A stretch of 64,000 nucleotides of DNA from an uncultured Rhodopila sp. (lineage in GTDB: Bacteria > Pseudomonadota > Alphaproteobacteria > Acetobacterales > Acetobacteraceae). The DNA is taken from assembly GCA_903932145.1 (NCBI GenBank), contig CAIZFE010000037.1, positions 1 through 64,000 on the forward strand. The letters run 5' to 3'. A program made the translations under genes and the position numbers. Below are positions 54,585-63,134 of the stretch, one piece after another. The notes under the pieces were generated by a model. That model saw nothing but the letters and a program-made list of their open reading frames with translations. It ran no database searches and was not told the origin of the DNA. Position 1 is the stretch's first letter. Each line of letters starts with the position of its first letter.

Positions 54585-55265
54585 TTAGGCTGGTTCCAAC
54601 CCCGTACGCCGCAAGATGGGGGCGATTCCCGGGGAGGCCAGGAATTTTAGCAGGCTTGTTGCCTGTTCAGGTCGGGTGGAACGGGTCAGAATTCCACCGG
54701 AGAACGTCGCGGTCGTTTGAATCTCGGCCGGAAGGGGGCCGACGACCTCAATACCCGGCACGACCATCAGCTCGCTGATCTGTTGGACCGCAAGGTCGCA
54801 CTCGCCGCTGGCCACCCGTTCGGCGGTGAAGCCGGAGGCGGCGATCACGGCGCGGGCGTTAATTGCGGCCGCGATGCCGAGCCGGTCGATCAGGCCGGCG
54901 AAGAAGATGCCGCTGGCACCGATCTTTGAGTAGCACACCGAACGGGCGGCGAGCAGCGTGGTTCGGAAGGCGTCCACCGACGAAATATCCGGTCGTGGAG
55001 CACCTGCTTTGACCGCGATGCCGACGACGGACAGCGCGACGTCGGTCCGGGTTCCGGGTCGGATGATCCCGGCCACGATCATGTCGTCGATGCCTTGTGC
55101 GGTCAGGATGGCGACATCGGCGACCTCGTCCGCGCGCAGCCGTTGCAGCAGGGCTACCGTGGGGGCGAAGTCGGTTTCGATGGAGGTGCCGGTTTCGGCT
55201 TCGAACCGTGCCGCCACCGCCGTCATCGCGCCCATCACGGCCAATGTCGAAATCACACGGATCAT
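54585..55265 (-). CDS. ModA-like solute-binding-fold protein without a signal peptide
   Basis: 226 residues. The sequence begins at the first strand of a type II binding-protein fold (IRVISTLAVMGAMTAVAARFEAETG), like ModA/molybdate-binding relatives, with ADVAILTAQGIDDM, KIGASGIFFAGLIDRLGI and GECDLAVQQISELM. There is no leader or lipobox, so it is predicted cytoplasmic. The start ATG overlaps the stop of the second transglutaminase gene (ATGA), so it is translationally coupled to it. Signal-less members of this family are frequent in alphaproteobacteria and have no known ligand. Confidence 0.82.
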   Translation of the reverse strand: MIRVISTLAVMGAMTAVAARFEAETGTSIETDFAPTVALLQRLRADEVADVAILTAQGIDDMIVAGIIRPGTRTDVALSVVGIAVKAGAPRPDISSVDAFRTTLLAARSVCYSKIGASGIFFAGLIDRLGIAAAINARAVIAASGFTAERVASGECDLAVQQISELMVVPGIEVVGPLPAEIQTTATFSGGILTRSTRPEQATSLLKFLASPGIAPILRRTGLEPA

Positions 55266-56146
55266 GCGGCGTCTTCCACTTCGGCCGGTTCAAGATCGAC
55301 GGCGACGGACACCGAATGACCGCCGCCGCCCAGAATGACGCCCATCACCGGGCTGACATCGGAGAAATCCCGGCCCCAGCCCAGCAAGACATGCTCGTCC
55401 TTGATCAGAATGCCGTTGGTGGGGTCGATATCGATCCAGCCGTGCTCTGGTCCCAGCCAGCATCCCACCCAGGCATGCGACTGATCCGAACCCAGGCGTT
55501 TGGTCTGGCCCGGCGGTGGCTTGGTGCGGATGTAGCCGGAGGTATAGCGCGCCGGGAGGCCGATCCCGCGCAGCCCGCTGATCATGGCATGGGAGAAATC
55601 CTGGCAGACGCCCTCTCGCCGCTTCATCACCTGCGACACCGGGGTGGAGATGGTGGTGACACCCGACCGGAAGCGGAAATCGGTGTAGAACCGCTCGTTC
55701 AGTTCCAGCAGGGCGTCCAGCACGGGGCGGCCCTCGGTGAACGACCGGGCAACGTAGGCCTTCGAATCCGGATCGATCGGCGCCATTGACGTGCCGAACT
55801 GGAATTCCACCGAGTCCCAGCCTTCCCGGGTATGCGTCGCCTGGACGACCTGTTCCCACGCCAGCGTGTCCTCGACGGCGGGGGGAGCCGGGCAATCGAC
55901 CTCAACGATGGAGTCGGATGTGACCTCAAAATCCGCGTGCGGGCGGTCCATGAACAGCCAGGTCACATGATTGCCAAAATGGTCGTGCCCGTCGCTGCGG
56001 CGGGCCGGCGCCGGGTCGGAGGTGATGGTCTCCGATATGATGGTCTGCCAAGGGACCGGGCGCGGGCGGAGATGCACCATATGGGCGGCCAGTTCGACCG
56101 GGCTGCCGTAGGCGTATTGAGTGGTGTGTTGAACGCGGTATCGCAT
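55262..56146 (-). CDS. Transglutaminase-like cysteine protease-fold protein, copy 2
   Basis: 294 residues. MRYRVQHTTQYAYGSPV is the family start, then a beta-domain and a core with Cys181 (REGVCQDFSHA), His224 (SDQSHAWVGCWLG) and Asp241 (IDIDPTNG). It resembles copy 1 in layout but differs in the REGVCQDF motif, placing it in a separate subgroup. It leads the leftward unit copy 2 - binding protein - copy 1. The ATG at 56146 has only a weak purine-rich site before it. Divergent from the enolase-superfamily gene across 112 bases. Confidence 0.88.
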   Translation of the reverse strand: MRYRVQHTTQYAYGSPVELAAHMVHLRPRPVPWQTIISETITSDPAPARRSDGHDHFGNHVTWLFMDRPHADFEVTSDSIVEVDCPAPPAVEDTLAWEQVVQATHTREGWDSVEFQFGTSMAPIDPDSKAYVARSFTEGRPVLDALLELNERFYTDFRFRSGVTTISTPVSQVMKRREGVCQDFSHAMISGLRGIGLPARYTSGYIRTKPPPGQTKRLGSDQSHAWVGCWLGPEHGWIDIDPTNGILIKDEHVLLGWGRDFSDVSPVMGVILGGGGHSVSVAVDLEPAEVEDAA

Positions 56147-56258
56147 TCTGTCTTGTAGAGCGATTTCCGGCAGACTGGAAATGCGAACGTTGCGGGGCTT
56201 GCTCTGTGCCGGTCGAACGTGACGTGCCAGTGTTGGGTCCACATAGAGAGGAACCGTC

Positions 56259-57347
56259 ATGAAAATCACCCGTCTTCGCACGCAGGTCGTGCATCTGCCG
56301 ATCGATCCGCCCATCCCGACCGCGCTTCTGGGCATGATCCGGTCCGCCGATTGCATCCTGACGTTTCTCGACACCGACGAGGGGATTACCGGCGAAGGGC
56401 TGGTGTTCTCGATCAACAACCGCCGGCTGAGCGTGATTTTGGAAATGATCCGCCAGTTGGAGGACCTGGTCGTCGGCATGGACCCGCGGATCGGCGGCGC
56501 GTTGAATGCCGGGGCCTGGAAAGAGTTGAATTTCCTTGGCTACGAGGGCGTGTCGATCGTCGGTCTGGCGGCCGTGGACAACGCGTTATGGGATTTGCGC
56601 GGCAAGGCGGCGGGGCTGAACGTCGCCCATCTGATTGGCGCCTGCCGCACCGCCGTGCCAACCTATGCCAGCGGCGGCCTGTGGCTTGGTGGCTCCATCG
56701 ACGAACTGCAAGCGCAGGCGCGGTCTTTCGTCGATCGTGGATTCCGGGCGATGAAGACGCGGGTGGGACCGACCGACCCGGAGCGCATGGTTGCGCGCGT
56801 GGCGGCGGTGCGGGAGGCGATCGGTCCCGACATTGGATTGATGGTCGATGCCAACCAGCAAATGAGCGTCAAGCAGGCGATTCGCATCGGCCGCATGATG
56901 GAGCCGCTGAACCTGACCTGGTTCGAGGAACCGGTGATCTGCCACGACCATGAGGGCGAGGCGACCATCAGGGCGGCGCTGGACACTCCGCTTGCCTCCG
57001 GTGAAACCGTTTACACCCATCGGGGGGTGCTGCGGTCGCTACAGGCCGGCGCCTGCGACGTGATGATGCCCGACCTGCAACGCATGGGCGGCCCGACGGA
57101 ATTCCTGAAGGCCGGCCATCTGTGTGAGGCATTTCATATTCCGTGTTCCTCGCATTTGTTCCCCGAAATGAGTCTGGCTCTGCTGGCCGGGCTGCCGGGC
57201 GGATATTATCTGGAACACATGCCGTGGTTCGAAAGCATCTACCGCGAGCCGATCGAACTGGACGCCAACGGCCATGCGATCGTGTCCGATCGCCCAGGCT
57301 GGGGATTCAGCTTCGATCCTGACGCAATCCGGCATTTTTCTGCCTGA
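56259..57347 (+). CDS. Enolase-superfamily (mandelate racemase/MLE) enzyme
   Basis: 362 residues. A capping domain plus barrel with K166-T-R168 (KxR instead of KxK), Mg2+ ligands Asp197, Glu223 and Glu249, and His299 (CSSHLFPE). The Lys/Arg-His layout belongs to the mandelate-racemase subgroup of acid-sugar dehydratases and racemases, so it probably abstracts the alpha proton of a hydroxy acid. Substrate not predictable by eye. It is the second enolase-superfamily gene here besides tarD but is not closely similar to it. A GAGAGGAAC site precedes the ATG. Monocistronic. Confidence 0.88.
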   Translation: MKITRLRTQVVHLPIDPPIPTALLGMIRSADCILTFLDTDEGITGEGLVFSINNRRLSVILEMIRQLEDLVVGMDPRIGGALNAGAWKELNFLGYEGVSIVGLAAVDNALWDLRGKAAGLNVAHLIGACRTAVPTYASGGLWLGGSIDELQAQARSFVDRGFRAMKTRVGPTDPERMVARVAAVREAIGPDIGLMVDANQQMSVKQAIRIGRMMEPLNLTWFEEPVICHDHEGEATIRAALDTPLASGETVYTHRGVLRSLQAGACDVMMPDLQRMGGPTEFLKAGHLCEAFHIPCSSHLFPEMSLALLAGLPGGYYLEHMPWFESIYREPIELDANGHAIVSDRPGWGFSFDPDAIRHFSA

Positions 57348-57593
57348 GGGAGGGCGCGGGATGCCGGGTTCGGTTCGTAGTGGTTTCTACACCCCTGGCT
57401 GACCCGGCCGCAGGACAAAACGATGGCCATCATCGAACGGTTCGCGGAGATTTTCGCGTAGATCGTGTCGAGCGGGCCTCACTTGAACGTGTGGTCCGGC
57501 GTCACTGGCGGAATTGCATTTGCGGGCCAAAAGGTAATACTGAACAGTGTCTGAAGCAGGCCGTATCGAAGCCGCGTAAGGGAGGACATAATC

Positions 57594-57884
57594 ATGCAAA
57601 TAGTTGTGAGAAGCTACTCCGGCAAGGGCGCCAAAGAACTGTTCGATGTGCTGGCAAAACATACCGGCGAGGTCGAAAAACTGTTGCGCTCCGTCACAGG
57701 CTTTGTGAGCTACACATTGGCCCGCACTGGCGATGGCGGTTACTCGGTGACGGTGTGTCAGGATAAAGCCGGCATTGATGAGAGCGTGCAGAAGGCCAGG
57801 GACTGGATCGCCAAAAACGCCGAGGGTACAGGCGCCGCGCAGCCGCAGGTTTACGAAGGAACGGTGCTCGTTCATGCGAAATAG
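57594..57884 (+). CDS. Small ferredoxin-like-fold protein, ABM-like
   Basis: 96 residues. The pattern beta-alpha-beta-beta-alpha-beta (MQIVVRSYSGKGAKELFD, VSYTLARTGDGGYSVTVCQD, IDESVQKARDWIAKNA, YEGTVLVHAK) suggests a dimeric alpha/beta barrel of the antibiotic-biosynthesis-monooxygenase type. The single Cys is not an obvious catalytic residue. GGGAGGACATAATC precedes the ATG at about 10 bases. It stands alone between the enolase-superfamily and P450 genes. Such proteins are unassigned in most alphaproteobacteria. Confidence 0.65.
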   Translation: MQIVVRSYSGKGAKELFDVLAKHTGEVEKLLRSVTGFVSYTLARTGDGGYSVTVCQDKAGIDESVQKARDWIAKNAEGTGAAQPQVYEGTVLVHAK

Positions 57885-57911
57885 CATTCGTTCGGGATTG
57901 CTCGGTTGATC

Positions 57912-58064
57912 CGTCATGGCTTGGCTTGTTCGGGCTATCTGTCGTGGGACTGGTGGCTTGGAAAAGCTGACCATGACGCCGGGCGGCTGGAGTTGAGTTG
58001 GTCTCATACCACCGGCCGTTGGGGCCGACTCTCGCCACCACCCTTCATGGCCCGAACAAGCCGA
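57912..58064. repeat. Degenerate REP-like type A pair
   Basis: CGTCATGGCTTGGCTTGTTCGGGC at 57912 and CATGGCCCGAACAAGCCGA at 58046 are inverted partners of the type A core with several substitutions, about 108 bases apart. The 57885-58222 gap is otherwise gene-free and contains the P450 promoter region. Confidence 0.5.
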
Positions 58065-58222
58065 CCCCTATCGGATGTGGAATATCCGTACGTCAATGCC
58101 AACGGCGGTTGGTATCAGTTTCTACTTTGGCTTGACTTGCGACCAATGGACTGACCGGGGGAAGCGGGTTTCCTCGGACCAATCCGGAATGCCCGGCCAG
58201 AAAAGACCCGGAGGAAACGATA

Positions 58223-59443
58223 ATGGTAACTCAAATCCAAGGCGATATGTTCACGCGCGAAGTCATCGCGGATCCTTATGCTTACTACGGCAAATTGCGG
58301 GATCACGACCCCGTCCATTGGAACGAGGCCTATGAACTTTGGGTCGTCACACGCTACGACGATCTGGTCTGGCTGACCCGGCATCATGAATTGTTCTCCT
58401 CCGCCGTCTTCAGGAACGACCCGCGCGGTCCCTATCCGGCCATCGATGAGTCAGATCTGGGGCTGTATGAGTATGTGAAGAACTATCAGGCCGATCAGTT
58501 CATCCAGCACGACCGCCCCGAACATCTGGAGATGCGTCGGGTACTGCACAGCTATTTCACGCCCAAATCAATGGAATCCTGGCGGCCGTTTGTCCAGGCC
58601 GCGGTGAAGGAACTGCTCGATGCCGCCGAAGCGAAAGGCGAGATCGATGTCATGCGTGACCTCGCCACCCCGCTGCCGGTTCTGGTGATCGCGCAAATGA
58701 TGGGCGTGCCGGCGGAAGAGCGGCCCTACGTCAGGGAACTCGCGGAAAAGCTGCTGTATATCGGTCGTGGCGAAGGCGACCGGATGAAGCCGCTGACCGA
58801 GGGCATGCGCGGCATGATCGAATACGTGGAACCGATGGTTGAGCGGCGACTTGTCGATCCCGGCGACGATTTCATTTCGGTGTTGGCGCACGGCGAGAAG
58901 AAAGGTGTATTCACCCGGCATGAAGTGTTGGTCAACGCGTCGTTGCTGTTGCTGGCCGGTCATGAGACGACGATCAACCTGATCTGCAACGGCACCCTGT
59001 CGTTCATCCGCAATCCCGATCAGTGGGCGCTGCTGAAACAGGACCCCGCCGGTCTGGCCAAATCGGCGACCGAGGAGTGCCTGCGTTATGACTCGCCGGT
59101 GAAGTCGATCCAGCGCATCGCCTCGCAGGATGTCGAGATGCGCGGCAAGACGCTGCGTAAGGACGATCGCGTCCGTTGGTTCATTTCGTCGGCCAACCGT
59201 GATCCCGACGCGTTTCCCCATCCCGAAGCGTTCGACATCACCCGGCATCCGAACCAGCATGTCGCGTTTGGATCGGGAACCCACCATTGTCTGGGCGCGA
59301 CGCTGGCCCGGGTGGAGGGACAGGAAGTGTTCAAGGCGTTGGCCGAGCGGTTCCCGAACCTTCAGGCAAAGACGAAGGATTTGGAATATCAGCCGAGTAT
59401 CACGTTCCGCTCCCTGAAATCCCTGCCTGTGACCTGGCACTAG
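58223..59443 (+). CDS. Cytochrome P450
   Basis: 406 residues, soluble bacterial class I P450. I-helix AGHETT at about 245-250, K-helix EECLRYDSPV, and the heme loop FGSGTHHCLGATLAR with heme-ligand Cys356. Ligand-contact regions follow the CYP family of terpene/fatty-acid/steroid hydroxylases, with no specific assignment possible. ATG 58223 follows GAGG-like AGGAAACGATA. The ferredoxin gene follows after 4 bases, forming a P450-electron carrier operon; a ferredoxin reductase is not encoded nearby. Confidence 0.94.
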   Translation: MVTQIQGDMFTREVIADPYAYYGKLRDHDPVHWNEAYELWVVTRYDDLVWLTRHHELFSSAVFRNDPRGPYPAIDESDLGLYEYVKNYQADQFIQHDRPEHLEMRRVLHSYFTPKSMESWRPFVQAAVKELLDAAEAKGEIDVMRDLATPLPVLVIAQMMGVPAEERPYVRELAEKLLYIGRGEGDRMKPLTEGMRGMIEYVEPMVERRLVDPGDDFISVLAHGEKKGVFTRHEVLVNASLLLLAGHETTINLICNGTLSFIRNPDQWALLKQDPAGLAKSATEECLRYDSPVKSIQRIASQDVEMRGKTLRKDDRVRWFISSANRDPDAFPHPEAFDITRHPNQHVAFGSGTHHCLGATLARVEGQEVFKALAERFPNLQAKTKDLEYQPSITFRSLKSLPVTWH

Positions 59444-59447
59444 GCCC

Positions 59448-59678
59448 ATGACAGAAACCCGCAAGCTGCGCGTCCGGGTCGATCCTCAGGTCTGCGTCGG
59501 AAACGCGATGTGCGAGGCGATCGCCGCCAACACATTCCGGATCAATGACAACCGCCAGTCCGAGGCGGTCAACCCGGACGGAGACAGTATCGATAACATA
59601 TTGGAGGCCGCCGAAAATTGTCCGGTCAGTGCCATAGTCGTAGAGGATGCCGAGACCGGAGAGCGATTGTTCCCTTGA
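59448..59678 (+). CDS. [3Fe-4S]-type ferredoxin, P450 partner
   Basis: 76 residues. Three cysteines at C16, C22 (CVGNAMC) and C58 (NCPVSAI) fit the single-cluster ferredoxins that serve bacterial P450s. Asn19 occupies the position where four-Cys ferredoxins have the fourth ligand, favouring a [3Fe-4S] cluster. It begins 4 bases after the P450 stop, so the two are co-transcribed and very likely work together. Confidence 0.92.
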   Translation: MTETRKLRVRVDPQVCVGNAMCEAIAANTFRINDNRQSEAVNPDGDSIDNILEAAENCPVSAIVVEDAETGERLFP

Positions 59679-59744
59679 TCTCTTCAGACGTGAGGCCTGC
59701 AAAGAAAATAATGCCGGACCCCTGGTATCGTGGGCGGCTTCCCT

Positions 59745-59840
59745 CTCCGTCATGACCGGGCTTGGCCCGGTCACCCACGATTTTTCTGGCGGCTTTACAG
59801 GAAGGACTGGAAGGCCGCGCCAAGCCCGGCCATGGAGAAT
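59745..59840. repeat. REP-like palindrome, type B, degenerate
   Basis: CTCCGTCATGACCGGGCTTG at 59745 copies the left arm of the hairpin at 49681 almost base for base, and CGCCAAGCCCGGCCATGGAG-like sequence near 59818-59837 is its inverted partner, but the inner arms are lost. It lies between the ferredoxin gene and the exported binding-protein gene. Confidence 0.6.
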
Positions 59841-59955
59841 GGGCTGATATTCCTTTTCCACCGCCTTCAATAGTGATTCGCTCCCGCCAAGCGCGTCGCG
59901 CTAATCTTTGAATTTCCACAAGAACCCGCACCTGATGTGGGCATGGGAGGGCGTC

Positions 59956-61218
59956 ATGACAAGAATACTGCAATCTTTGTTGGCCTATGCTCTGGTTCTT
60001 GCGTCAATGCTGGCTCCAGGTAGCGCACCTCGCGCTATCGCCGAGGACACGATCAAAATCGCCTTCATCGCGCCATTCTCCGGCGCGTTCGCGCCGCAGG
60101 GCGATGCGTTCCTGAAGGAGCTCCGCTACTCGATGGATGTCGTCAACAAGACCGGCGGCGCACTCGGGAAACAGTTCGAAATTGTGACGTTCGACGACAA
60201 GCTTCAGCCGGCCGAAGCGATTATCGCCTTGAAATCGGCGACCGACCAGAACATCCCCATCGTCATTCAATGCATCGGATCGAACGTCGCCGCGGCCATG
60301 ATCGATGGCGTGGCGAAGTATAACGCCCGCAATCCGGACAACCGGGTCCTGTATGCGAACTGCGCCGCATTGGCGAACGAGCTGACCAACGAAAAATGCG
60401 ACTTCTGGCATTTCCGGTTCGCCGCCAACGTTGGCCAGCGGGTGGAAACGCTGATCCGAGCACTGCCGAAGGACACCACCACGGTCTATCTGATCAATCA
60501 GGACTATCTGTATGGACAGTCCGTGCAGGCCGACATGAAGTCCTATCTGGCGAAACTGCGGCCCGACATAAAGATTGTCGGCGACGATCTGGTGCCGTTT
60601 GGCAAGGTCAAGGATTTCTCGCCGTATGTCGGCAAGATCAAGGTCTCGGGTGCGAAGGCTGTGCTGACCTCCAACTGGGGCGTGGATTTCAATCTCTTGC
60701 TAAAATCCGGTGTCGAAACCGCTCTGGACGTGAATTACTTCACGCTGTCCGCGCATCTGAACGGTGGCCCGACCAGCATGGGAAAATCGGGCGCCGACCG
60801 CGTCTATGCGGCGCTGGACTTCCACCACAATATCCCGAGTGAGATCGGCAATGTCGAAACCGACGCCTGGATCAAGGGGTTCCACGATCAGTTCCCTGAT
60901 TTCGACTATACCTGGATAAACTACCGAACGATGTTTGAGATGCTACAGGCTGCCATCAACAAGGCTGGCTCAACCGATCCGCTGAAGGTCGCACTGGCTC
61001 TGGAGGGAATGCAGGTCACCGACGCCGTCGGCCAGAAAAACACGATGCGGCGGGAAGATCATCAGTTGATCGACCAATTCTATGCCGCGGTCTTTACCAG
61101 CGGCGTGAAATACGATTCCGAAGGCACCGGCTTTGGTTGGAAGACCGTCAAGACCATCCCGGCCTCTGAGCTGTCTCAGCCCACGACCTGCAAGATGAAA
61201 CGTCCCGCCGGCGCGTGA
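59956..61218 (+). CDS. Exported branched-chain amino acid/amide ABC-type substrate-binding protein
   Basis: 420 residues. A signal peptide of about 30 residues (LLAYALVLASMLAPGSAPRAIA) is followed by a type I binding fold of the LivK family: IKIAFIAPFSGAFAPQGDAF, GGALGKQFEIVTFDDKLQPAEAI, and paired Cys residues (NCAALANE, NEKCDFWHF). ATG 59956 follows GGGAGGGCGTC; a more upstream start lacks that site. No LivHMGF permease or ATPase genes adjoin it, so it is an orphan binding protein here. The ligand may be an aromatic acid, amide or amino acid. Confidence 0.88.
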   Translation: MTRILQSLLAYALVLASMLAPGSAPRAIAEDTIKIAFIAPFSGAFAPQGDAFLKELRYSMDVVNKTGGALGKQFEIVTFDDKLQPAEAIIALKSATDQNIPIVIQCIGSNVAAAMIDGVAKYNARNPDNRVLYANCAALANELTNEKCDFWHFRFAANVGQRVETLIRALPKDTTTVYLINQDYLYGQSVQADMKSYLAKLRPDIKIVGDDLVPFGKVKDFSPYVGKIKVSGAKAVLTSNWGVDFNLLLKSGVETALDVNYFTLSAHLNGGPTSMGKSGADRVYAALDFHHNIPSEIGNVETDAWIKGFHDQFPDFDYTWINYRTMFEMLQAAINKAGSTDPLKVALALEGMQVTDAVGQKNTMRREDHQLIDQFYAAVFTSGVKYDSEGTGFGWKTVKTIPASELSQPTTCKMKRPAGA

Positions 61219-61237
61219 TATTCGCTGGCGTTCAGGG

Positions 61238-61260
61238 GATAGTCGCAGTGCCTGACTATC
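61238..61260. terminator. Hairpin between convergent genes
   Basis: GATAGTC - 9-nt loop - GACTATC, 20 bases after the binding-protein stop and 25 bases before the CcdA stop. A weak bidirectional terminator candidate with no T-tract. Confidence 0.35.
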
Positions 61261-61285
61261 TCCCAACGCGGCGGATCAGTCATTT

Positions 61286-61579
61286 CTAAGCACGACTGAT
61301 CATTTCATCAGCAGCCCGAATGGAGGCCGCGTCCGATAGAAATTCGTCGCGTTCATGCCGGGCATTCAATGCCGAAATGACATCTTCGAGACGCTCATCT
61401 TCCACCCTTTGGCGGGCAGCTTCTGTCCCAACGTATGCGGCTAACAGGTCTTCGACCGTTCCAGACAGGTCTTGTGTCAAAGCCTTTGCCCGCCAAACAA
61501 GGCCTTCGTTCAGTGAAAGGTTGACTGCCTTTCGCGGTGCATTGCGGGCATACGTCGTGACGGCAGCCAGGGTCGACAT
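61286..61579 (-). CDS. CcdA-like antitoxin, no adjacent CcdB
   Basis: 97 residues. KAVNLSLNEGLVWRAKAL is the ribbon-helix-helix strand and first helix of CcdA-type antitoxins, followed by helical sequence (VEDLLAAYVGTEAARQRVEDERLEDVISALNARH) and an EFLSDAAS tail like CcdA's FSD. GAGGTGAACC precedes ATG 61579. A CcdB toxin would normally follow, but only 67 bases remain before the convergent gene, so the antitoxin is alone. It may have lost its partner or act as a regulator. Confidence 0.78.
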   Translation of the reverse strand: MSTLAAVTTYARNAPRKAVNLSLNEGLVWRAKALTQDLSGTVEDLLAAYVGTEAARQRVEDERLEDVISALNARHERDEFLSDAASIRAADEMISRA

Positions 61580-61688
61580 GGTTCACCTCTGCCGAGAGCA
61601 TATGCGCAGGCCATGCCCGTAAACAAGCCGCAAACATCCGCCAGCAAGGACGGCCCCAAACCCGGGACCATCCTCGCCGACCACCAAA

Positions 61689-62609
61689 TCAGGCGGCCTT
61701 AGCAAGCGTGATCCCACTGGCATCGAACATCGCGAACAGCGCCGCCGTCTGAGCCTCGGTCAGTTTCAGGTGCGGCGGGCGGATGTTCAGCCACCGCTCA
61801 TCACCGGTATTCCGAGCCACCAGCGCCTTCAGGCTGGGGATCAGCGGCGTGGCGATCACTGCCTTGCGGGTCGCCGACAGCACTGCCTGCGCGGCGGTGC
61901 CCTGCGCGTTATCCCAGTTCGCGTAAACCTCGGCACCCAGCGCGCAGTTTACGTTGGATGCAGCCGTGATCGATCCGGCGCTGCCCTTGATCAGCAACGA
62001 CTGCAGCAGACCGTCATCGCCGGCATAAACCTCGAACCCGTCACGAGCGAATGCCTCGACATAAGACAGACTGTTCTCGTAATTACCCGAACTGTCCTTG
62101 ATGCCTTTGAACTTGCCCGGATTGGCCTTCAGCAGCCGGCCAATGAAATCGACCGAGAACGGGATCGCCGACTGCTGCGGGAAATTGTACAGATACAGCG
62201 CAATGTCGCCGCCAACCCGCTGCACCACCTCGTTGAAATACGCCAACAGCCCATCGTCCGACGGGGCCTTGTAGTAGAAGGGCGGCAGCAGCAGCGCCCC
62301 ACGGCAACCCGCCGCATCCGCAGCCCGGGTCAGACGAACCGTATCGGTGATCGCCGTCGTCCCGGTACCCGGCAGCATCTTCGCGGCGGGAATGCCCAGC
62401 CCGACCAAACCCTCGAGCAACGACAGCCGTTCCTCAATGCCCAGGCTGTTCGCCTCACCGGTCGTCCCGAGCACCGCCAAGCCGTTGCAGCCGTTGGCCA
62501 ACAGCCAGCGGCAATGTGCCGCCATGCGATCCAGATCGATCGACAGGTCGGCGTTCATCGCCGTCACGACGGCAGCGTTGATCCCGCCGTACAAAGCATT
62601 CTTCAACAT
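61689..62609 (-). CDS. Dihydrodipicolinate synthase-family class I aldolase
   Basis: 306 residues, (beta/alpha)8 barrel of the DapA/NanA/KDG aldolase group. LAVLGTTGEANSL carries the substrate-binding Thr-Thr, LYLYNFPQQS the catalytic Tyr and FKGIKDSSGN the Schiff-base Lys. The true DapA Arg and phosphate motifs are not obvious, so a sugar-acid or 4-hydroxy-2-oxoglutarate aldolase/dehydratase role is likelier than lysine synthesis. Its ATG overlaps the stop of the YcgN-family gene (TGATG), giving translational coupling. Confidence 0.88.
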   Translation of the reverse strand: MLKNALYGGINAAVVTAMNADLSIDLDRMAAHCRWLLANGCNGLAVLGTTGEANSLGIEERLSLLEGLVGLGIPAAKMLPGTGTTAITDTVRLTRAADAAGCRGALLLPPFYYKAPSDDGLLAYFNEVVQRVGGDIALYLYNFPQQSAIPFSVDFIGRLLKANPGKFKGIKDSSGNYENSLSYVEAFARDGFEVYAGDDGLLQSLLIKGSAGSITAASNVNCALGAEVYANWDNAQGTAAQAVLSATRKAVIATPLIPSLKALVARNTGDERWLNIRPPHLKLTEAQTAALFAMFDASGITLAKAA

Positions 62610-63091
62610 CAGACAGTTTCCTTTTTATCGTCACTCTTCAGCCGGCGAGCCCTGGGCGGTTTGCCCGGCCATGCCACGACATGAGATTCCAGCGCACCCG
62701 CCCGTATCTCACTGATCGCTCGGCCGCGTACCGAGACACCGGCCTGATGCACTGTGTCCGGATCGCCGGATACCAGCGGATGCCACCACGCCAGGCCCTT
62801 GCCATCGCGTATCCGGCGATAGCCGCAGGACGGCGGCAGCCAGTCTATGTCCGTCAAAGCCTTGGGCGTCAGGCTGACGCAATCGGGCACCCGGCGCTGC
62901 CGGCGCACATAATCGCTGCATTGGCAGGATTGCAGGTCCAGCAGCCGGCAGGCGACGTTGGTGAACGAAAGTTCGTCCGTCTCATCATGCCGCAGCTTGT
63001 GCAGGCAGCAGCGGCCGCAGCCGTCGCACAGCGACTCCCACTCTTGCGGGGTCATCTCTTCAAGCGACTTGGTCTTCCAGAATGGCTCCAT
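62609..63091 (-). CDS. YcgN/UPF0260-family cysteine-cluster protein
   Basis: 160 residues. WESLCDGCGRCC shows the CxxCxxCC cluster near residues 22-29, with further Cys residues (CRLLDLQSCQCSDYVRR, DCVSL, SCGYR), a pattern that probably binds Zn or Fe. This matches UPF0260 (E. coli YcgN), whose function is unknown. ATG 63091 begins the conserved FWKTKSLEEMTPQEW segment; an upstream in-frame start at 63199 lacks support. Overlaps the aldolase gene and follows the SYLF lipoprotein gene by 43 bases. Confidence 0.9.
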   Translation of the reverse strand: MEPFWKTKSLEEMTPQEWESLCDGCGRCCLHKLRHDETDELSFTNVACRLLDLQSCQCSDYVRRQRRVPDCVSLTPKALTDIDWLPPSCGYRRIRDGKGLAWWHPLVSGDPDTVHQAGVSVRGRAISEIRAGALESHVVAWPGKPPRARRLKSDDKKETV

Positions 63092-63134
63092 GGCGGCGGA
63101 CCCTACAGTGATCGGGCCCGCTTTGCCAACGAGG

